From Globodera rostochiensis (taxonomy: Eukaryota > Nematoda > Chromadorea > Rhabditida > Heteroderidae): 64,000 nucleotides of DNA. The DNA lies in contig JAEVLN010000002.1 of the NCBI GenBank assembly GCA_018350325.1, positions 3,560,295-3,624,294 on the forward strand, given 5' to 3'. The notes beneath the pieces are model-generated. The model was given only the letters and a program-made list of their open reading frames with translations, was not told where the DNA came from and searched no databases. Below are positions 22,166 through 41,356 of this stretch, piece after piece; positions within the stretch are counted from its first letter, which is position 1, and each line of letters begins with the position of its first letter. The position numbers and the translations under genes were made by a program.

Positions 22166-24135
22166 TCAAATGGCACTTTTCTTCTTTCCAATTACATGTT
22201 CTTCAATCAGTCTGACCACCTCGACTGCGCAACCCCAACTCAACAATATACCATTGGAGTTATGCCCATAGTTGTGGATGACCTAAACGTCGTTCATCCG
22301 AAACAAATTTAAATTGGAAGAATTTAATTCACATGGACTCTTTTTCCTCCATTGCCGTCGGATTTGGAGCGCAAATGGTGTTCAAGGCGCACACCGCCAT
22401 GCCTATTAGGCCTTAATCCACACCACGAGGACACAATTTTGGCGTCCTGTGAAAGAGTGTGTGAAGATTTGTAAACAACACCAATAAAAAGCCTTAAAGT
22501 TCGGTTGCAAGTCAATGAATCGTGTCCAAATTGTTTGCTGGTCCCGAGCAGTCACTTCCAGGCTCCAACAATTGTCCTCCCGAACAGTGCCAATGAGAAG
22601 ACGGCCATTGGACACTCTGACGAAATATTGTCTAAGAAAAGCGAATTTCCTTTTAAAATTACAACGGAATGCAAAAGACATTTCTGCCCCAATAAGTGAA
22701 GTGGGCATGGCCAGGAGCTTCGACCTAAACAATTTGACAGAATTTGCCAATCCAGAAAGAAACCAACGAAAGGGAAATTAACGGTTTTAAAATATTTAAA
22801 AGAATTCTACCCCTAAAATCCTTTTTTTTGGCAAAAAAATTACGACCCTGGTATTAATTTAAATTGTTGAATAAAAATGTGAAAAAACTGATGGGACACA
22901 TAAACCGGACTAGATCCTTAAAAGAAACCGGACAAGTTCTAATACAAAAAATGTGCTTACTTCTAGCCCGACCCCTCGATTTGGGTAAACGGAAGTGCCA
23001 TCGTCGCCGGCCAATCGCCCGCCGTCTAATCCGGCACAGTTCAGCACCAAAGAAAATTGGCCCGAGTCAACCAGCTTCGACCGGTGATTAGTAAAGGAAA
23101 ACTTTAGAGAAAATGTGCCATTTGGTTGCCACCTCCTGCAGAGAATCGACCCGTTGACGACGAAATTGCAACAATCCCGGCGCACTTTCGGCAACCAATT
23201 GGGCACGAAGCCACGGCACGTACAGTCGGCCCTCGGCCGCGTAAGTGCTGTAATGGACGCCGTAACTGAAAAAAACAAAACTTTGGTTAATGCCAAAATA
23301 TTTCATTTTATGTTGCGCCCGCCCCCCCCCTTTTTTTGAAAAAAATTTAGGTCACCTATTTGGTTTCACGAAAAGTGCGTGTAATTCGCGATCAGTGAGC
23401 CATTTCCAGTCGTACACAATGCCGGCCATAGCACGTTCCTGTGGCATTTTTAATTGAATCAAAGTGATGTTGAAAGCAAATCACCTGACTTTCCAACCAC
23501 GATTTGTCATCCGATTGGCAATATCCAGAAATTAGGTGAACTACAAAAGGGTAAGGCTATGCAAAAGTAAATTATAAGCAATTCGAATGCAGTTTTTGGA
23601 GCCCCTCCCCCCAGCCATCTTAGAAGAGTAATAGTAGAGACCGGCGAGATCGAGATCCCGACCGAGAGTCCAGGTCTCGGAAATTTGTCGAAAGTCCGAG
23701 ACCTGGACTCTCGGAATTTCGAGATTTTTGATCTCGAGAGTCCAGGTCTCGGCCCATCCCCAAATAGCGATCGCGTATTTTCAAAATTCCGATCTCTTAA
23801 ATAAAGGTCCGAGAAGGGGGCGGGGGGCCCTTTCGTAGTTCAACAATTCACCTCCGGTTTTGTGAGCCGACTCGTGCTTCTCGAGTTGAGCCCAAAATGC
23901 GAATGATTCGACGGCCCATCGGCTCGCCTCGGGCAAATCAATTCGAAAAATGCCCGCTGGCCCGTAACTGGTTGTTTCCGCAAAGTTTCGGTCCGAGAAA
24001 ACAGTTATCTAACAACGAATTGTTGAGAAAGTCAATCAATCGCCTCAAACTTACATTGGAATTGGAAAATGCACGTCGAATGGCCAAGGCGGCGCTTGTC
24101 CCAATGACTCCCTCGCCCACCACAGCGATATTCAT
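22166..24135 (-). CDS. D-amino-acid / D-aspartate oxidase
   Basis: A FAD flavoenzyme that oxidatively deaminates D-amino acids to 2-oxo acids, ammonia and H2O2. Exon 1 (24055-24135) starts MNIAVVGEGVIGTSAAL, the dinucleotide-binding G-x-G-x-x-G. Exon 2 (23852-24008) reads ITVFSDRNFAETTSYGPAG, the family's second FAD-contact motif (DRF...TTS..AAG). Later exons give HLISGYC (about 23480-23535), YGVHYSTYAAEGRLYVPWL (about 23200-23270), LVLNCAGLDG, GLRPNRHGGVRLE and VIHNYGHNSNGILLSWGCA, the PS00677-type signature. The protein ends ...EEHVIGKKKSAI, so the SKL-type peroxisomal signal common in this family is missing. Substrate choice (neutral against acidic D-amino acids) cannot be told. It is divergent from the TAF12-like gene, about 1.2 kb apart. 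Confidence 0.9.
23638..23760. repeat. Hairpin repeat in oxidase intron
   Basis: CCGAGAGTCCAGGTCTCGG is followed after about 15 bases by its exact complement CCGAGACCTGGACTCTCGG. A third partial copy (GAGAGTCCAGGTCTCGG) follows at about 23737. The 19-bp stem would form a strong hairpin in the pre-mRNA or DNA. It lies in an intron of the D-amino-acid oxidase gene and is probably a small foldback element. Confidence 0.75.
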
Positions 24136-24414
24136 TGGCGTTAATCAACCAAATCCGAACCAATATGTACGAATTGCAAACGTTTTAAACTTTGAAAAGC
24201 TTATCATTAACGCAAGAAACAAGAGCAAAAAGCCTAAAAAAAGGTTCAACAAACTTAGAACTTCTGAATAATTTCGATTTGTTTGATTTGCTTTTCTAAT
24301 TACATACACCACTGGATCAAGCTGTATATAGAAAAGCAAAAACTCTCAAAGGTTGGTAAGCGCACATTTTGCACGCGCGCGACGCTGGTGTCCCTTCTTC
24401 CGTTGGCTGTTGGG

Positions 24415-24930
24415 GAAGGAAGGGGGAGGGAAAGAGGGAGCGGGGAGGGAGGGGGGGGGAGGGGGGAGGGAGGGGGGAGGGAGGGGGGGGGGGAGGGGGG
24501 AAGGGGCGGGGAGGGGGGAAGGGAGGGGAGAGAGGGGGGGGGGGGGGGAAGAGGGAGGGAGGGGGGAGGGGGGGGGGAGGGGGGAGGGAGGGGGGAAGGG
24601 GCGGGGAGGGGGGGAAAGAGGGAGGGAGGAGGGGGGGGGGGCGGGGGGAAAGAGGGAGAGAGGGGGGGGAGGGGAAAGAGGGAGAGGGGAGGGAGGAGGG
24701 GGGGAGGGAGGGGGGGAGGAGGGGGGGGGAGGGAGGGGGGGGGGGGAGGGGGAGGGAGGGGGGGGGGAGGGGGGAGGGAGGGGGGAAGGGGTGGGGGGAA
24801 AGAGGGAGGAGGGAAAGAGGGAGGGGGGGGGGGGGAGGGGGGAGAGGGGGGGGGGGGGAGGGGGGAGGAGGGGGGAAGGGGTGGGGGGAAAGGGGAGGAG
24901 GGAAAGAGGGAGGTGGGGGGGAGGACGGGC
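24415..24930. repeat. About 510-bp pure purine (G/A) tract
   Basis: The plus strand is almost entirely G with GGGA, GGGAAAG and GAGAG interruptions. Longer sub-repeats such as GGGGAAGGGGCGGGGAGG recur (about 24500, 24595). This gives dozens of G4-type runs and a polypurine/polypyrimidine strand bias. The Gly/Glu/Arg and Pro/Ser frames here are shadows. It sits between the divergent oxidase and TAF12-like genes and may influence both promoters; that is inference. Confidence 0.9.
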
Positions 24931-25374
24931 AGAGTGTGTGGTCGACGACGTCGGCGTCCGTTCCCGCCGGTTGCTCCCTCCCTCGGCTGGTTGGTTATCG
25001 GCTGTCAATTTCACTGCGTTTGTTGCTGCTGTTGGTTTGGCTGTCTGTCCTTCCTTTCAGCAGTTAGCAGCCGTGAGAGTCCCCCCCCCCCCCCGGGGGG
25101 TGGAAAGCAAAATTTCTTCCTCTTTTATCCATTCCTCCCAATTGCCATTTTTCTCCCTTGAATCCTTGGATAATAAAACTACTAATCAACTTTTGCGATA
25201 AAAGGTGAATGCTGGGAAATAGCCAATTGACAAGAATTTGACGACGGAAGCGGTGGAAAGAATTTGTTAATTGGAGGGCACCAAATTCAAGATAGACAAT
25301 AGCGTGATGGGTTGCGATTGACGACTTAATTACCAATCAATCAATCAATCGGATTACTCATTGACCGCGGAAAA

Positions 25375-28300
25375 ATGCAACAACACCCTCAGCAGATGAA
25401 TTCGTTGGTAAGCAAGCACATAGGTACATATGTGCGTAATAAACAATGGGTGTGATCCCATGAATATTAAATCCGTATTTATCACTTTGTCTTTTTATTT
25501 ACTTAAATATTGTAAAAAAACTAAATTATTTAATGATAATAGTTTTTACTTTAACCGTTACGGTGCTTTTCCGTTATGGGACTCCATACGAATAAGTCAA
25601 ATCAAAATCAAGGACGCTGCACGAATAAATTATTAGATTTATCATACGACATCATCTTAGATCAGATTTTCAAAAACAAAATCCTAAATAGGTGCCTGAG
25701 ACCGACATTTTGAATAATCCTGGATTCGGATCCTGGATTTCATGAAGGTCTGGATCTGGATTTTGTGGACAAAAATCCAGGTCAGGGCCGTAGCCAGAAA
25801 AAATTTTCGGGTCGGGGTAAGCTAAAAAGTCGATTTATGGGCGCATTATTGCGTTTTATTGTATTTTTCATAAATGTTTCCAAAAGAAAATTTTTCCCAG
25901 TCAGTTTAGGGGTCAATTTTTGTGTTTTACCCGAGACCAGGGCCGTATCTAACCATGAATTTCGTTGTTGGTAGATCCGACCGGTCGGGAAATTTTTTTT
26001 TAATTTTTTTTTGACATTTTTATTAAGAAACTGCGAAAAGATTTCGGTAATCTTAAAGAACATTGGTCCCGAATTTTTTTATTTTTAAATAAAGGGTTTA
26101 TGTAATTCTAAGAAGTACTCTGGAGTTATTGAGTGCTGATCACGGATATGATATCAGATTTATCATATGACATCGTTGGGTCCCACCCAATACCCAACTC
26201 ATCCATACCCAATCTCATCCATACCCCATCTCATCCATACCCATCTCATCCATACCCCCAATCCCTCCATACCCATCTGCTCACTACCCATCTCATCCAT
26301 ACCCCATCTCATCCATACCCATCTCATCCATACCCAATCTCATCATACCCAATCTCATCCATACCCATCTCATCCATACCCATCTTCCATACCCAATCTC
26401 ATCTACCATCTCATCCCATCCATACCCATCTCATCCATACCCATCTCATCCATACCCATCTATCCATACCCATCTCATCCATACCCATCTCTCCATACCC
26501 ATCTCATCCATACCCATCTCATCCATACCCATCTCATCCATACCCATCTCATCCATACCCATCTCATCCATACCCATCTCATCCATACCCATCTCATCCA
26601 TACCCATCTCATCCATACCCAATCTCATCCATACCCATCTCATCCATACCCATCTCATCCATACCCATCTCATCCATACCCAATCTCATCCATACCCATC
26701 TCATCCATACCCATCTCATCCATACCCATCTCATCCATACCCATCTCATCCATACCCATCTCATCCATACCCATCTCATCCATACCCATCTCATCCATAC
26801 CCAATCTCATCCATACCCATCTCATCCATACCCATCTCATCCATACCCATCTCATCCATACCCATCTCATCCATACCCATCTCATCCATACCCAATCTCA
26901 TCCATACCCATCTCATCCATACCCATCTCATCCATACCCAACTCATCCATACCCATCTCATCCATACCCATCTCATCCATACCCAATCTCATCCATGGAG
27001 CATAATTTGCTTCAACCTTAACCGTTTAGAAAATCTTAATGGCAATCGAAAAAGCTCGACGAGTTGAAGCTAACATTAAGGCGATTGGACAAGTTTCAAA
27101 AAAGTTATGGCCAGAAAACCGCCAAAAATCGGAATTTTTAAATTTTATCAAGTGATAAGGCCATAAATTTTTTGATATTTGTCCAATCGCAAAGCTTTAA
27201 CTTGATGTTAGCTTCAACTCTTCGAGATCTATTTGGCGTTAATATTTTCTAAATCGGTTAAGGTTGAAGCAAGTTATGCTCCATGGATGAGTTGGGTATG
27301 GATGATTTAGAGGTTTAATTGGGCCGTAGAAGCCAAACCTGACCTCCATTTTGACCGACTTCGAACCCGGGACCCGAATTCGAACATTTGGTCAAAAATT
27401 CAGAATTTTCAAAATCAATTTGGCCCCAAATTGTTTACCCCCCCCCCCCCCCAAAGTACACCCAAAAAGGCAAGTGAGTGATTTTGCCCATTTTTTAATC
27501 AGTGGACAACTGAGTCCCCACTGAAAAATACACTTCAGTCCCGGGCTCATAACTTGCTTCAAAGTTACCCGCATTTTTTCGCATCAGCAGGTGGTTCCGA
27601 CAGTAGTTGATTTCGACAGTAAGTGATTTCGACAGTGAATTCCAAAAAAATGTTTCGAACTTGTTAGACATTTCGAATTTTCAACTTCTAAATGCTTTTT
27701 AGACCTGTACGTTATCCGTTTTGGTAAAAAAATGAATTTTTAGGCTTGCCTCGAAAATTACAGATTTTTTGAATTGTTCGAATTTTTTACTTTTTCAGGG
27801 ATTTTATATCATTTACGTGGGTCGAAATGCCTAAAAATACGAATTTTAGACTTCTTGGAAAATTACAGAATTTTTAACAGTGGCACTGTCAAAATCCACT
27901 GTCGAAATCAACTACTGTCGGAACAACATGATGCCCATTTTTTGACCTGGGCCAACACCTTTTTACTGTATCGTTAGGAAAAAAATATTTCTTCAAAAAA
28001 AGGGGGGGGACAAACCCTAATACATATTTTATCCAAATGTTAGCCAGTTACTGCAATAAAATCGGTTTTGGAACATTTTGATTTTCTATTCAGGCGTATT
28101 TAAGCTATCCGGAACTGGGTCCAGAATGTCCGCGGTTCGATTTTAATTGTTAAAAAACATTTTGACAATTTGTTGATATGCATCCACCCACTCTTTTTGA
28201 GTGCCTTTTTTATGGAGTTTAAATATAAACGGCCAATTGTTCTTAGCAATTTCCCTTTCAGCATCAGCAACAAGCCAATTTCATGGCTGCTGCCGCTCAA

Positions 28301-31300
28301 CAGCAACAGCAAATGCACCATCAGATTCGGTCGGCCACACCGCCAACATCGACACTTGGGCAAAGACAGCAAAGTCAGTGGTATTTGGAGAATTTTGGAA
28401 AACTTTCTAAAGAATTAAAGTTCTTAAAAATGTAGAAAAGTAAAATAGGGTCAGTGGTATTTGGAGAATTTTGGAAAACTTTCTAAAGAATTAAAGTTCT
28501 TAAAAATGTAGAAAAGTAAAATAGGGTCAGTGGTATTTGGAGAATTTTGGAAAACTTTCTAAAGAATTAAAGTTCTTAAAAATGTAGAAAAGTAAAATAG
28601 GGTCAGTGGTATTTGGAGAATTTTGGAAAACTTTCTAAAGAATTAAAGTTCTTAAAAATGTACAAAAGTAAAATAGGGTCAGTGGTATTTGGAGAATTTT
28701 GGAAAACTTTCTAAAGAATTAAAGTTCTTAAAAATGTAGAAAAGTAAAATAGGGTCAGTGGTATTTGGAGAATTTTGGAAAACTTTCTAAAGAATTAAAG
28801 TTCTTAAAAATGTAGAAAAGTAAAATAGGGTCAGTGGTATTTGGAGAATTTTGGAAAACTTTCTAAAGAATTAAAGTTCTTAAAAATGTACAAAAGTAAA
28901 ATAGGGTCAGTGGTATTTGGAGAATTTTGGAAAACTTTCTAAAGAATTAAAGTTCTTAAAAATGTAGAAAAGTAAAATAGGGTTGTCGGTTCAAATCAAA
29001 CAAACCGATCCGACGTTTTCCCCCCCCCCCCCCCGCCTCCCTCACATTGGCTACTTAACTGGATTTAGTTTTAAAAAGGTTCAGAAACCAAGCCAACCTT
29101 TGAGGTTCGATATTGCAATTTTGTTTGCTATTTTTGTCTATTTTCAGCCTTTTCCCATCCGGTATTGATGCAGCAAATGCGGACGTCCCCCCAACAGAAC
29201 AACCTCCACTCCCCGCAACAATTCCACCTTCAGCAACAGCCTCAACAAATACTCATTCGCCATCAGCCACCGATGGTTGGTGGCGGCGCGGGGCCGGCAC
29301 AACAGCAGCCTCAGCAATACACACATTTTGTGCGACAGCAGGGGTCGGAGTTTGACTTTGGATTTGTCTATTCGTTTTGCAAACCTAAGGAAACTGCTAT
29401 TAAATAGTTGGTTTGTCCTTCAACATATTTGTGGGTTTTCTTACAATTAGAAATGAACCTGCAAAAGCATCTTTTATACGCTTATTCATTTAATGCGGCC
29501 TGGTCACCATTATCCGTTTGGTTTCCTTTTAGTGTGTCTCATTTGGTGCAAGTGTCCAACGCTTCGTCGCCTGTTAATGTGCAACAACAATTTCCCCAGC
29601 AGCAACAGTCACAAATTCGTCATCAACAGCCGATGATCCCATCGCCCCAACAATTTCGTCAGCAACAAGGGCCGCCTCACACAACAACCGAAGCACAGCA
29701 GCAACAACAACAACAGCAGCGTATTCGGTATCAACAACAGCAACAACAGACCAACAACATTCAGCAGACGATGGCACAGGGGAGCAAACTGTCACCACAG
29801 CAAGAGCTTCGTAAGGAAAATAATATACCAGGGCTTATTGGATTTTATACTGACTAATCTGTGCTGTTTTTTGCTCTCAGATGTGCTGCAACAGCACTTC
29901 CCCTCCTCCCAAATGGGCGGCGTTCCTTTTGCCCAACAGCAACGCCATCAGCAAGCGGTGGTCGCTGCTGCACAATTCCATCATCATCAACAGCAGCAAC
30001 ACATTGTAAACATTGGAAGTCCTCCACCAAATCAGCAACAAATGCTTCATCAACACCAGCAGATAGTGCAAATACGACACCAACAACAGCAGCACAACCA
30101 TAACGGCAGCCACCAGCAGACAGCAACAGCTCCGTCACAACAACAAATGGTAGTCATTCAGCAGCAACAGCAGACGAACCCACCGCAAATGATGCCCATG
30201 TCCTCGCAACCGCCAATGCAGCAACCGCAAAATGTTCGGGTGACGCACTTTGCTTGAGTGAATTCATTTAATTGTTGAAAAAGTATCTGCAAGTTTAGGC
30301 ATTGAAGGACTTAAAATTGATAATTCGCGTGTTCAGGTGTTCATCACCAGTCAATCCCCACAGCAGCAGCACCAGCAAAGGCCCATCGTTTCGGTTGTGC
30401 ACCACAGCAATTCGTTGGGATCTCCCCCTGCGCATCAGCCGATGGTGGTCATCCAACCGCAACACCACCAACCGCCAATGGTTTATATATTAACACAAAA
30501 ACGAACTATTTTAGCTGGGTGATGCTATTCGTAGAACCTAAAACTCCTTGCCATTCATTTCAATTCAACTGAATCAAATAATCTTGAGTTTGAAAATTTG
30601 TCTCTAAAGAGTAGCAAAAATGTTTTCAAACCGAGCAAAACAATATTTAAACTCATGAAACAACTAATCACACGGCTAATTTTTGCTTAAACCCTTTTTA
30701 ATTTTTGTTTTAGCATTCGAATGGGCCGCCTGGCGGAGGAGGAGAAATTTTGGGCAGGAACATTTGCGACTCTGCCCATTCCGTCACATTTAGTGGCGGC
30801 GTTCAGCAGCTGCAACACATCCACCCCTCTCCTTCTGCTGCGGACAGTCAACCGACGGCACAGCAAATAGTAAAAACATAGTAGCCCATTCGATGTTAAA
30901 CTCAGAGGACAGAATGAATTTCAAAAAGGTTAAAGGTCCAATCTTTTATGCAACGACTTTTACTGAAAATCAACAAAATATAACTGCGCCAAGCCGTCTG
31001 ACTTCTTTATAAATTCATTTACGCTAATTTTGGCATTTCCTTTTCTTTGAGGAATTGTATTAAAATTCAATTCCACACAATTTGCTAAGTTTAGCCTCTT
31101 TTTTTTTTTGAAGGACGACACATCGCCAATCATTGGCGGTCGCGAGACTCCCGCAAATTCCAAATGTGTCGCTGCAACCGCCCCAGCGAAGAAAGTATCG
31201 TCGTCGACTGTTTCGATTGCCAGCGGTGGCGCCAAACCATCCGCTGCCAGCGTCGCGTTCAGAGGCAAAAGTGCCATTGTGAAAGGCGCCAAGGCGTCCC

Positions 31301-31925
31301 CTGCGGCAGATCCGTTGGATTTGGTGCGCGCAAGCGGACAGAGAATGGGTTCACGCCTGCTCGACCGTGACGCGTTGGAACTTTTTGTGAAGACTGTCGA
31401 CCCGAATGAGGCGTTGGAGGACGAAGCGGCCGACGCGGTCGGCATGGTGGTCGATGACTTCGTGGACGAACTGATCAGAAACTCCGCCGAGGCATTAAGC
31501 GGGGGCGGGTCAATAAAAAAATTGATATTCAAATCCCATATTCGGTCGGGTTTATTCAAAATCGTTGCCATCCAATAAACAGACTTTTGGTATGAGCTGT
31601 GGATGGGACGGCACGAACTCAAAAAACTGGCCAAGTCTTACTCTGATGATTATTTTGGGTTTAAAATCAGATGAGCAACCATCGCGGTGCCGTTCAGTTA
31701 GAGGCGCGGGACGTGCGTTTTGCGCTCTCCCACCGTCTGCGCATGGCCGTGCCGTTCGACTCTTCGCTTGGCGGCACTGCGCTCGCTGGCGGAGCCGCAA
31801 ACGCCCTCAATCAGCAGCTGTCGCAGTCCTCCATCGGCGGACTTCCGCCCGCAAAACGTTCTGCCGGCCTCGTGGCGCATCAGCAGAGAATGGCACTGAT
31901 CGACAAAACACTCAAAAAACTGTAG
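25375..31925 (+). CDS. taf-12: TAF12-like TFIID subunit with long Gln-rich N-terminus
   Basis: TAF12 is a histone-fold subunit of TFIID (and SAGA in other animals) that pairs with TAF4. Exons fit in phase: 25375-25407, 28262-28373, 29148-29343, 29533-29810, 29881-30239, 30337-30480, 30714-30869, 31114 to about 31500, and 31671-31925, about 640 residues. The first about 425 residues are prion-like, dominated by Gln with His, Pro, Met and Ser. The histone fold begins at about residue 507 (RLLDRDALELFVKTVDPNEA, then VDDFVDELI) and ends with LEARDVRFALSHRLRMAVP, matching TAF12's LEVKDVQLHLERQWNMWIPG. The exon 8/9 junction is unclear: alignment wants AEAL joined to SNHRG, but I see no good GT there. 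Intron 1 (2.85 kb) holds a satellite foldback and a MITE; intron 2 holds a 76-bp array. Confidence 0.85.
26185..27310. mobile_element. Foldback element with 15-bp satellite arm
   Basis: A tandem of about 50 units of CATCTCATCCATACC (15 bp, with 16-bp CCAATCTC variants) spans 26185-26995. It is followed by an inverted pair: CATGGAGCATAATTTGCTTC onward (26994-27135) is complementary to 27160-27287, which ends GCAAGTTATGCTCCATGGAT. The right arm ends with one or two copies of the satellite in reverse complement (GGATGAGTTGGGTATGGATG). One arm has therefore expanded to over 800 bp while the other stayed short. It lies in intron 1 of the TAF12-like gene; the His/Pro/Ser frames are shadows. Confidence 0.88.
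27594..27924. mobile_element. 331-bp MITE with perfect terminal inverted repeats
   Basis: The left end GTTCCGACAGTAGTTGATTT is matched exactly in reverse complement by the right end AAATCAACTACTGTCGGAAC; the inverted repeat extends about 27 bp through CGACAGT. The interior is AT-rich without coding capacity. I could not settle the target duplication. It lies in intron 1 of the TAF12-like gene. Confidence 0.8.
28374..28981. repeat. Intronic tandem array, 76 bp x 8, starting at the splice donor
   Basis: Eight units start at 28374, 28450, 28526, 28602, 28678, 28754, 28830 and 28906, each beginning GTCAGTGGTATTTGGAGAAT and ending near AAGTAAAATAGG. The first unit starts exactly at the donor GT of TAF12-like exon 2. 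Units are identical except for TACAAAAG in place of TAGAAAAG in units 4 and 7. That spacing points to duplication of a three-unit block. Confidence 0.92.
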
Positions 31926-34123
31926 AAGTAATGGCCATGAATGGATGGAAAAGCGGCATTTTTGGGTTGAACGGATCAGCAAATAATGTTTTTTGTTAGA
32001 GTAATTGCATATTTTGGTTGTTATAAGCGCTTTTTGTTTGTTGATTAGGGCATTTGCGTTTTTCGTCGTGATATTATTTTATTTAATGCGATTTTTTGTG
32101 GCAGCAAAAACGGCCTTAAATGCTTTGTTTGCTGCCATTCGTATTTTCTTCAGCCTCTCCCGCTAGTCTCTTTCTGTCCCTTTTCTTCATTTTTAGGCGT
32201 CGTATCGATGGTTTTTTTTGTGACGTTCGCCTCACTTCTCGCGCACGACAAAATGTCGATTTACCTAATTTTTTGTTTGTTTGTTCGGCCTCTCTCTGTT
32301 TTCCCTCAAACTTTTGACGGTTCTTTCGACGATTGTTTATTTATAAAAAATATTAGAAACATATGACACACATTTATATTATATCATTATCATACTCTTG
32401 CGAATACTTCTCGTCGCTTTTTACTCAACAAAATATTCGATACGGACAAACAGACATCGGAATGTTCAAATTTGGCCTCTTTTTGCTTAACCTCCTGCTT
32501 TGTGATACGCTGCATTCGTCGCTTATTTCCCATTTAACCCTCTTTTGTTAAAGAGCGCTAAATGAAATCCATAAGTATCAAATCAACATAAATTAATTAA
32601 TTTATAAGACCGGCGGGTACGTTTCTTTTGATTGGTTAGAGGTTACGGTACACATCATTTCAGTGCCCACACTTCAGTGCCGGACACTTCAGTGCCAGCA
32701 ATTAAAAGCATATAATTTTTTTTAAACTCAACCAAATCAAACAATTAAGATGTCATTGGAAAGCACTAAGCTTTTAAAAGCTATTGTTAAGCCAACGCTA
32801 ATCAATTAAAAAATTCGTAAAAAGTTTTTGCAATAAAGCTGATAAAAAGCCCCGATTTTGGGTGTTTTTCACGTTGAACTTAAAAACGAATTGAACCACC
32901 TTGGGTTTTTTTTATATGATACTTCTTATTTAGAGCCTTCAATTGATATCTTGATATGCGACCGTTCCCTTCATCCCATCCATGCATTTATACGGCAGTC
33001 CTCGTTCGAAGTCCTTCGTGCTTTACTCATTTCATCAATCTTGATACGAATTGAGTACATTGGGCGGGGGGGGGGAGGCGGGTGGCGTTGGTTGTCGGTT
33101 TTGCTTTGTGAATAATGAATTCATTTGGGACTCGATCGGGTTCATTTATGTATAAATTCGCAAACTTAAATCCACTGTTTTCACAATGTTTTTACATTTA
33201 GCAATAATCACCGCTAACTTTATGAAAGTTCGTTTCAATTTAAAAACGGAAATTGGGAAATATGAATCACCTTATAAATAATTAAAGGAAATTAGCGTAC
33301 AATTAACGACGGGGAGGGGGGAGGAGGATAATTACACAGTAATTGTTGGGGGTGGGTGAACGACATGAGAAATGTGTTGATTATAAGAGAAAGAGGGGGG
33401 GGGGGGGAAGGGGGCTCAAGTTGTTTAAGCAGAAGGAAAGGGACAAAAGCGGTAACATCCGAAACAAAAAACAATTGAACGGCGAATGGACAAAATCGGT
33501 CGGCCAATGGTCGAAAGGATTTGAAAGGTGTGACGCGTAAGGAGCAATAAATATTACACTAAATCGCGAATTTTGTCAGATTAACAATGGAAAAGGACAG
33601 ATTAACACAAAAACAGAAATAACAAATTAACTGTTAAAAAGAATGACAGATTTTTTTTGTACACCTTTTTTTTTTGTTTGATTGCGTTTTTGTGATAGTC
33701 ACCAGAAAGGCGGAAGGAATTGGGCGTTGAGTACGAATGGACAAACAAACCAAATTTTGTTAAATTTCAAATTGGTTTGACTGGTTGGCGGGTAGAAAGA
33801 ACGAATTGAGGAAAGAACACCTTCTCGTGTTCGCAAATAGTCGCTAAATAAGCGCATGCCAAAAAATGCAAATAAAAAACAATCAAATTAACCGATCATC
33901 AAAATTACAATTAAAAGAGTGCCTAAAGTTAATGGTGAAATTGGGAACAATTGTAATGAAAAATGGAGAAAAGGCAATAATGACGATGACAAATGATGAA
34001 GTGTGAAACAAAAAGATGGCGGAAGAAAAGAAAATGAGGGAGAGGGGGGGGGGATCTTGCAAAATGGAAATTTCTTTTTTATGTTTACAAAGGATTTGCG
34101 GAAAAGAGCGCGTCACGGTTCAT
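31926..34123. other. Intergenic region, TAF12-like to HIPK-like
   Basis: No gene is supported in about 2.2 kb. It is AT-rich with G runs at 33064-33075, 33391-33405 and 34045-34055. At 32650-32700 the phrase CTTCAGTGCC recurs three times (a small tandem). The region lies between two convergent genes and should contain their 3' UTRs. Confidence 0.5.

Positions 34124-41356
<7,233 letters not shown>

Noticed and set aside
24283..25201. Gly/Glu/Arg-rich proteins of 230-290 residues and Pro/Ser-rich minus-strand frame
   Set aside because: All come from the purine tract, open in several frames on both strands.
26133..27021. His/Pro/Ser-rich proteins of about 285 residues
   Set aside because: Translation of the 15-bp satellite; a unit length divisible by three keeps frames open by chance.
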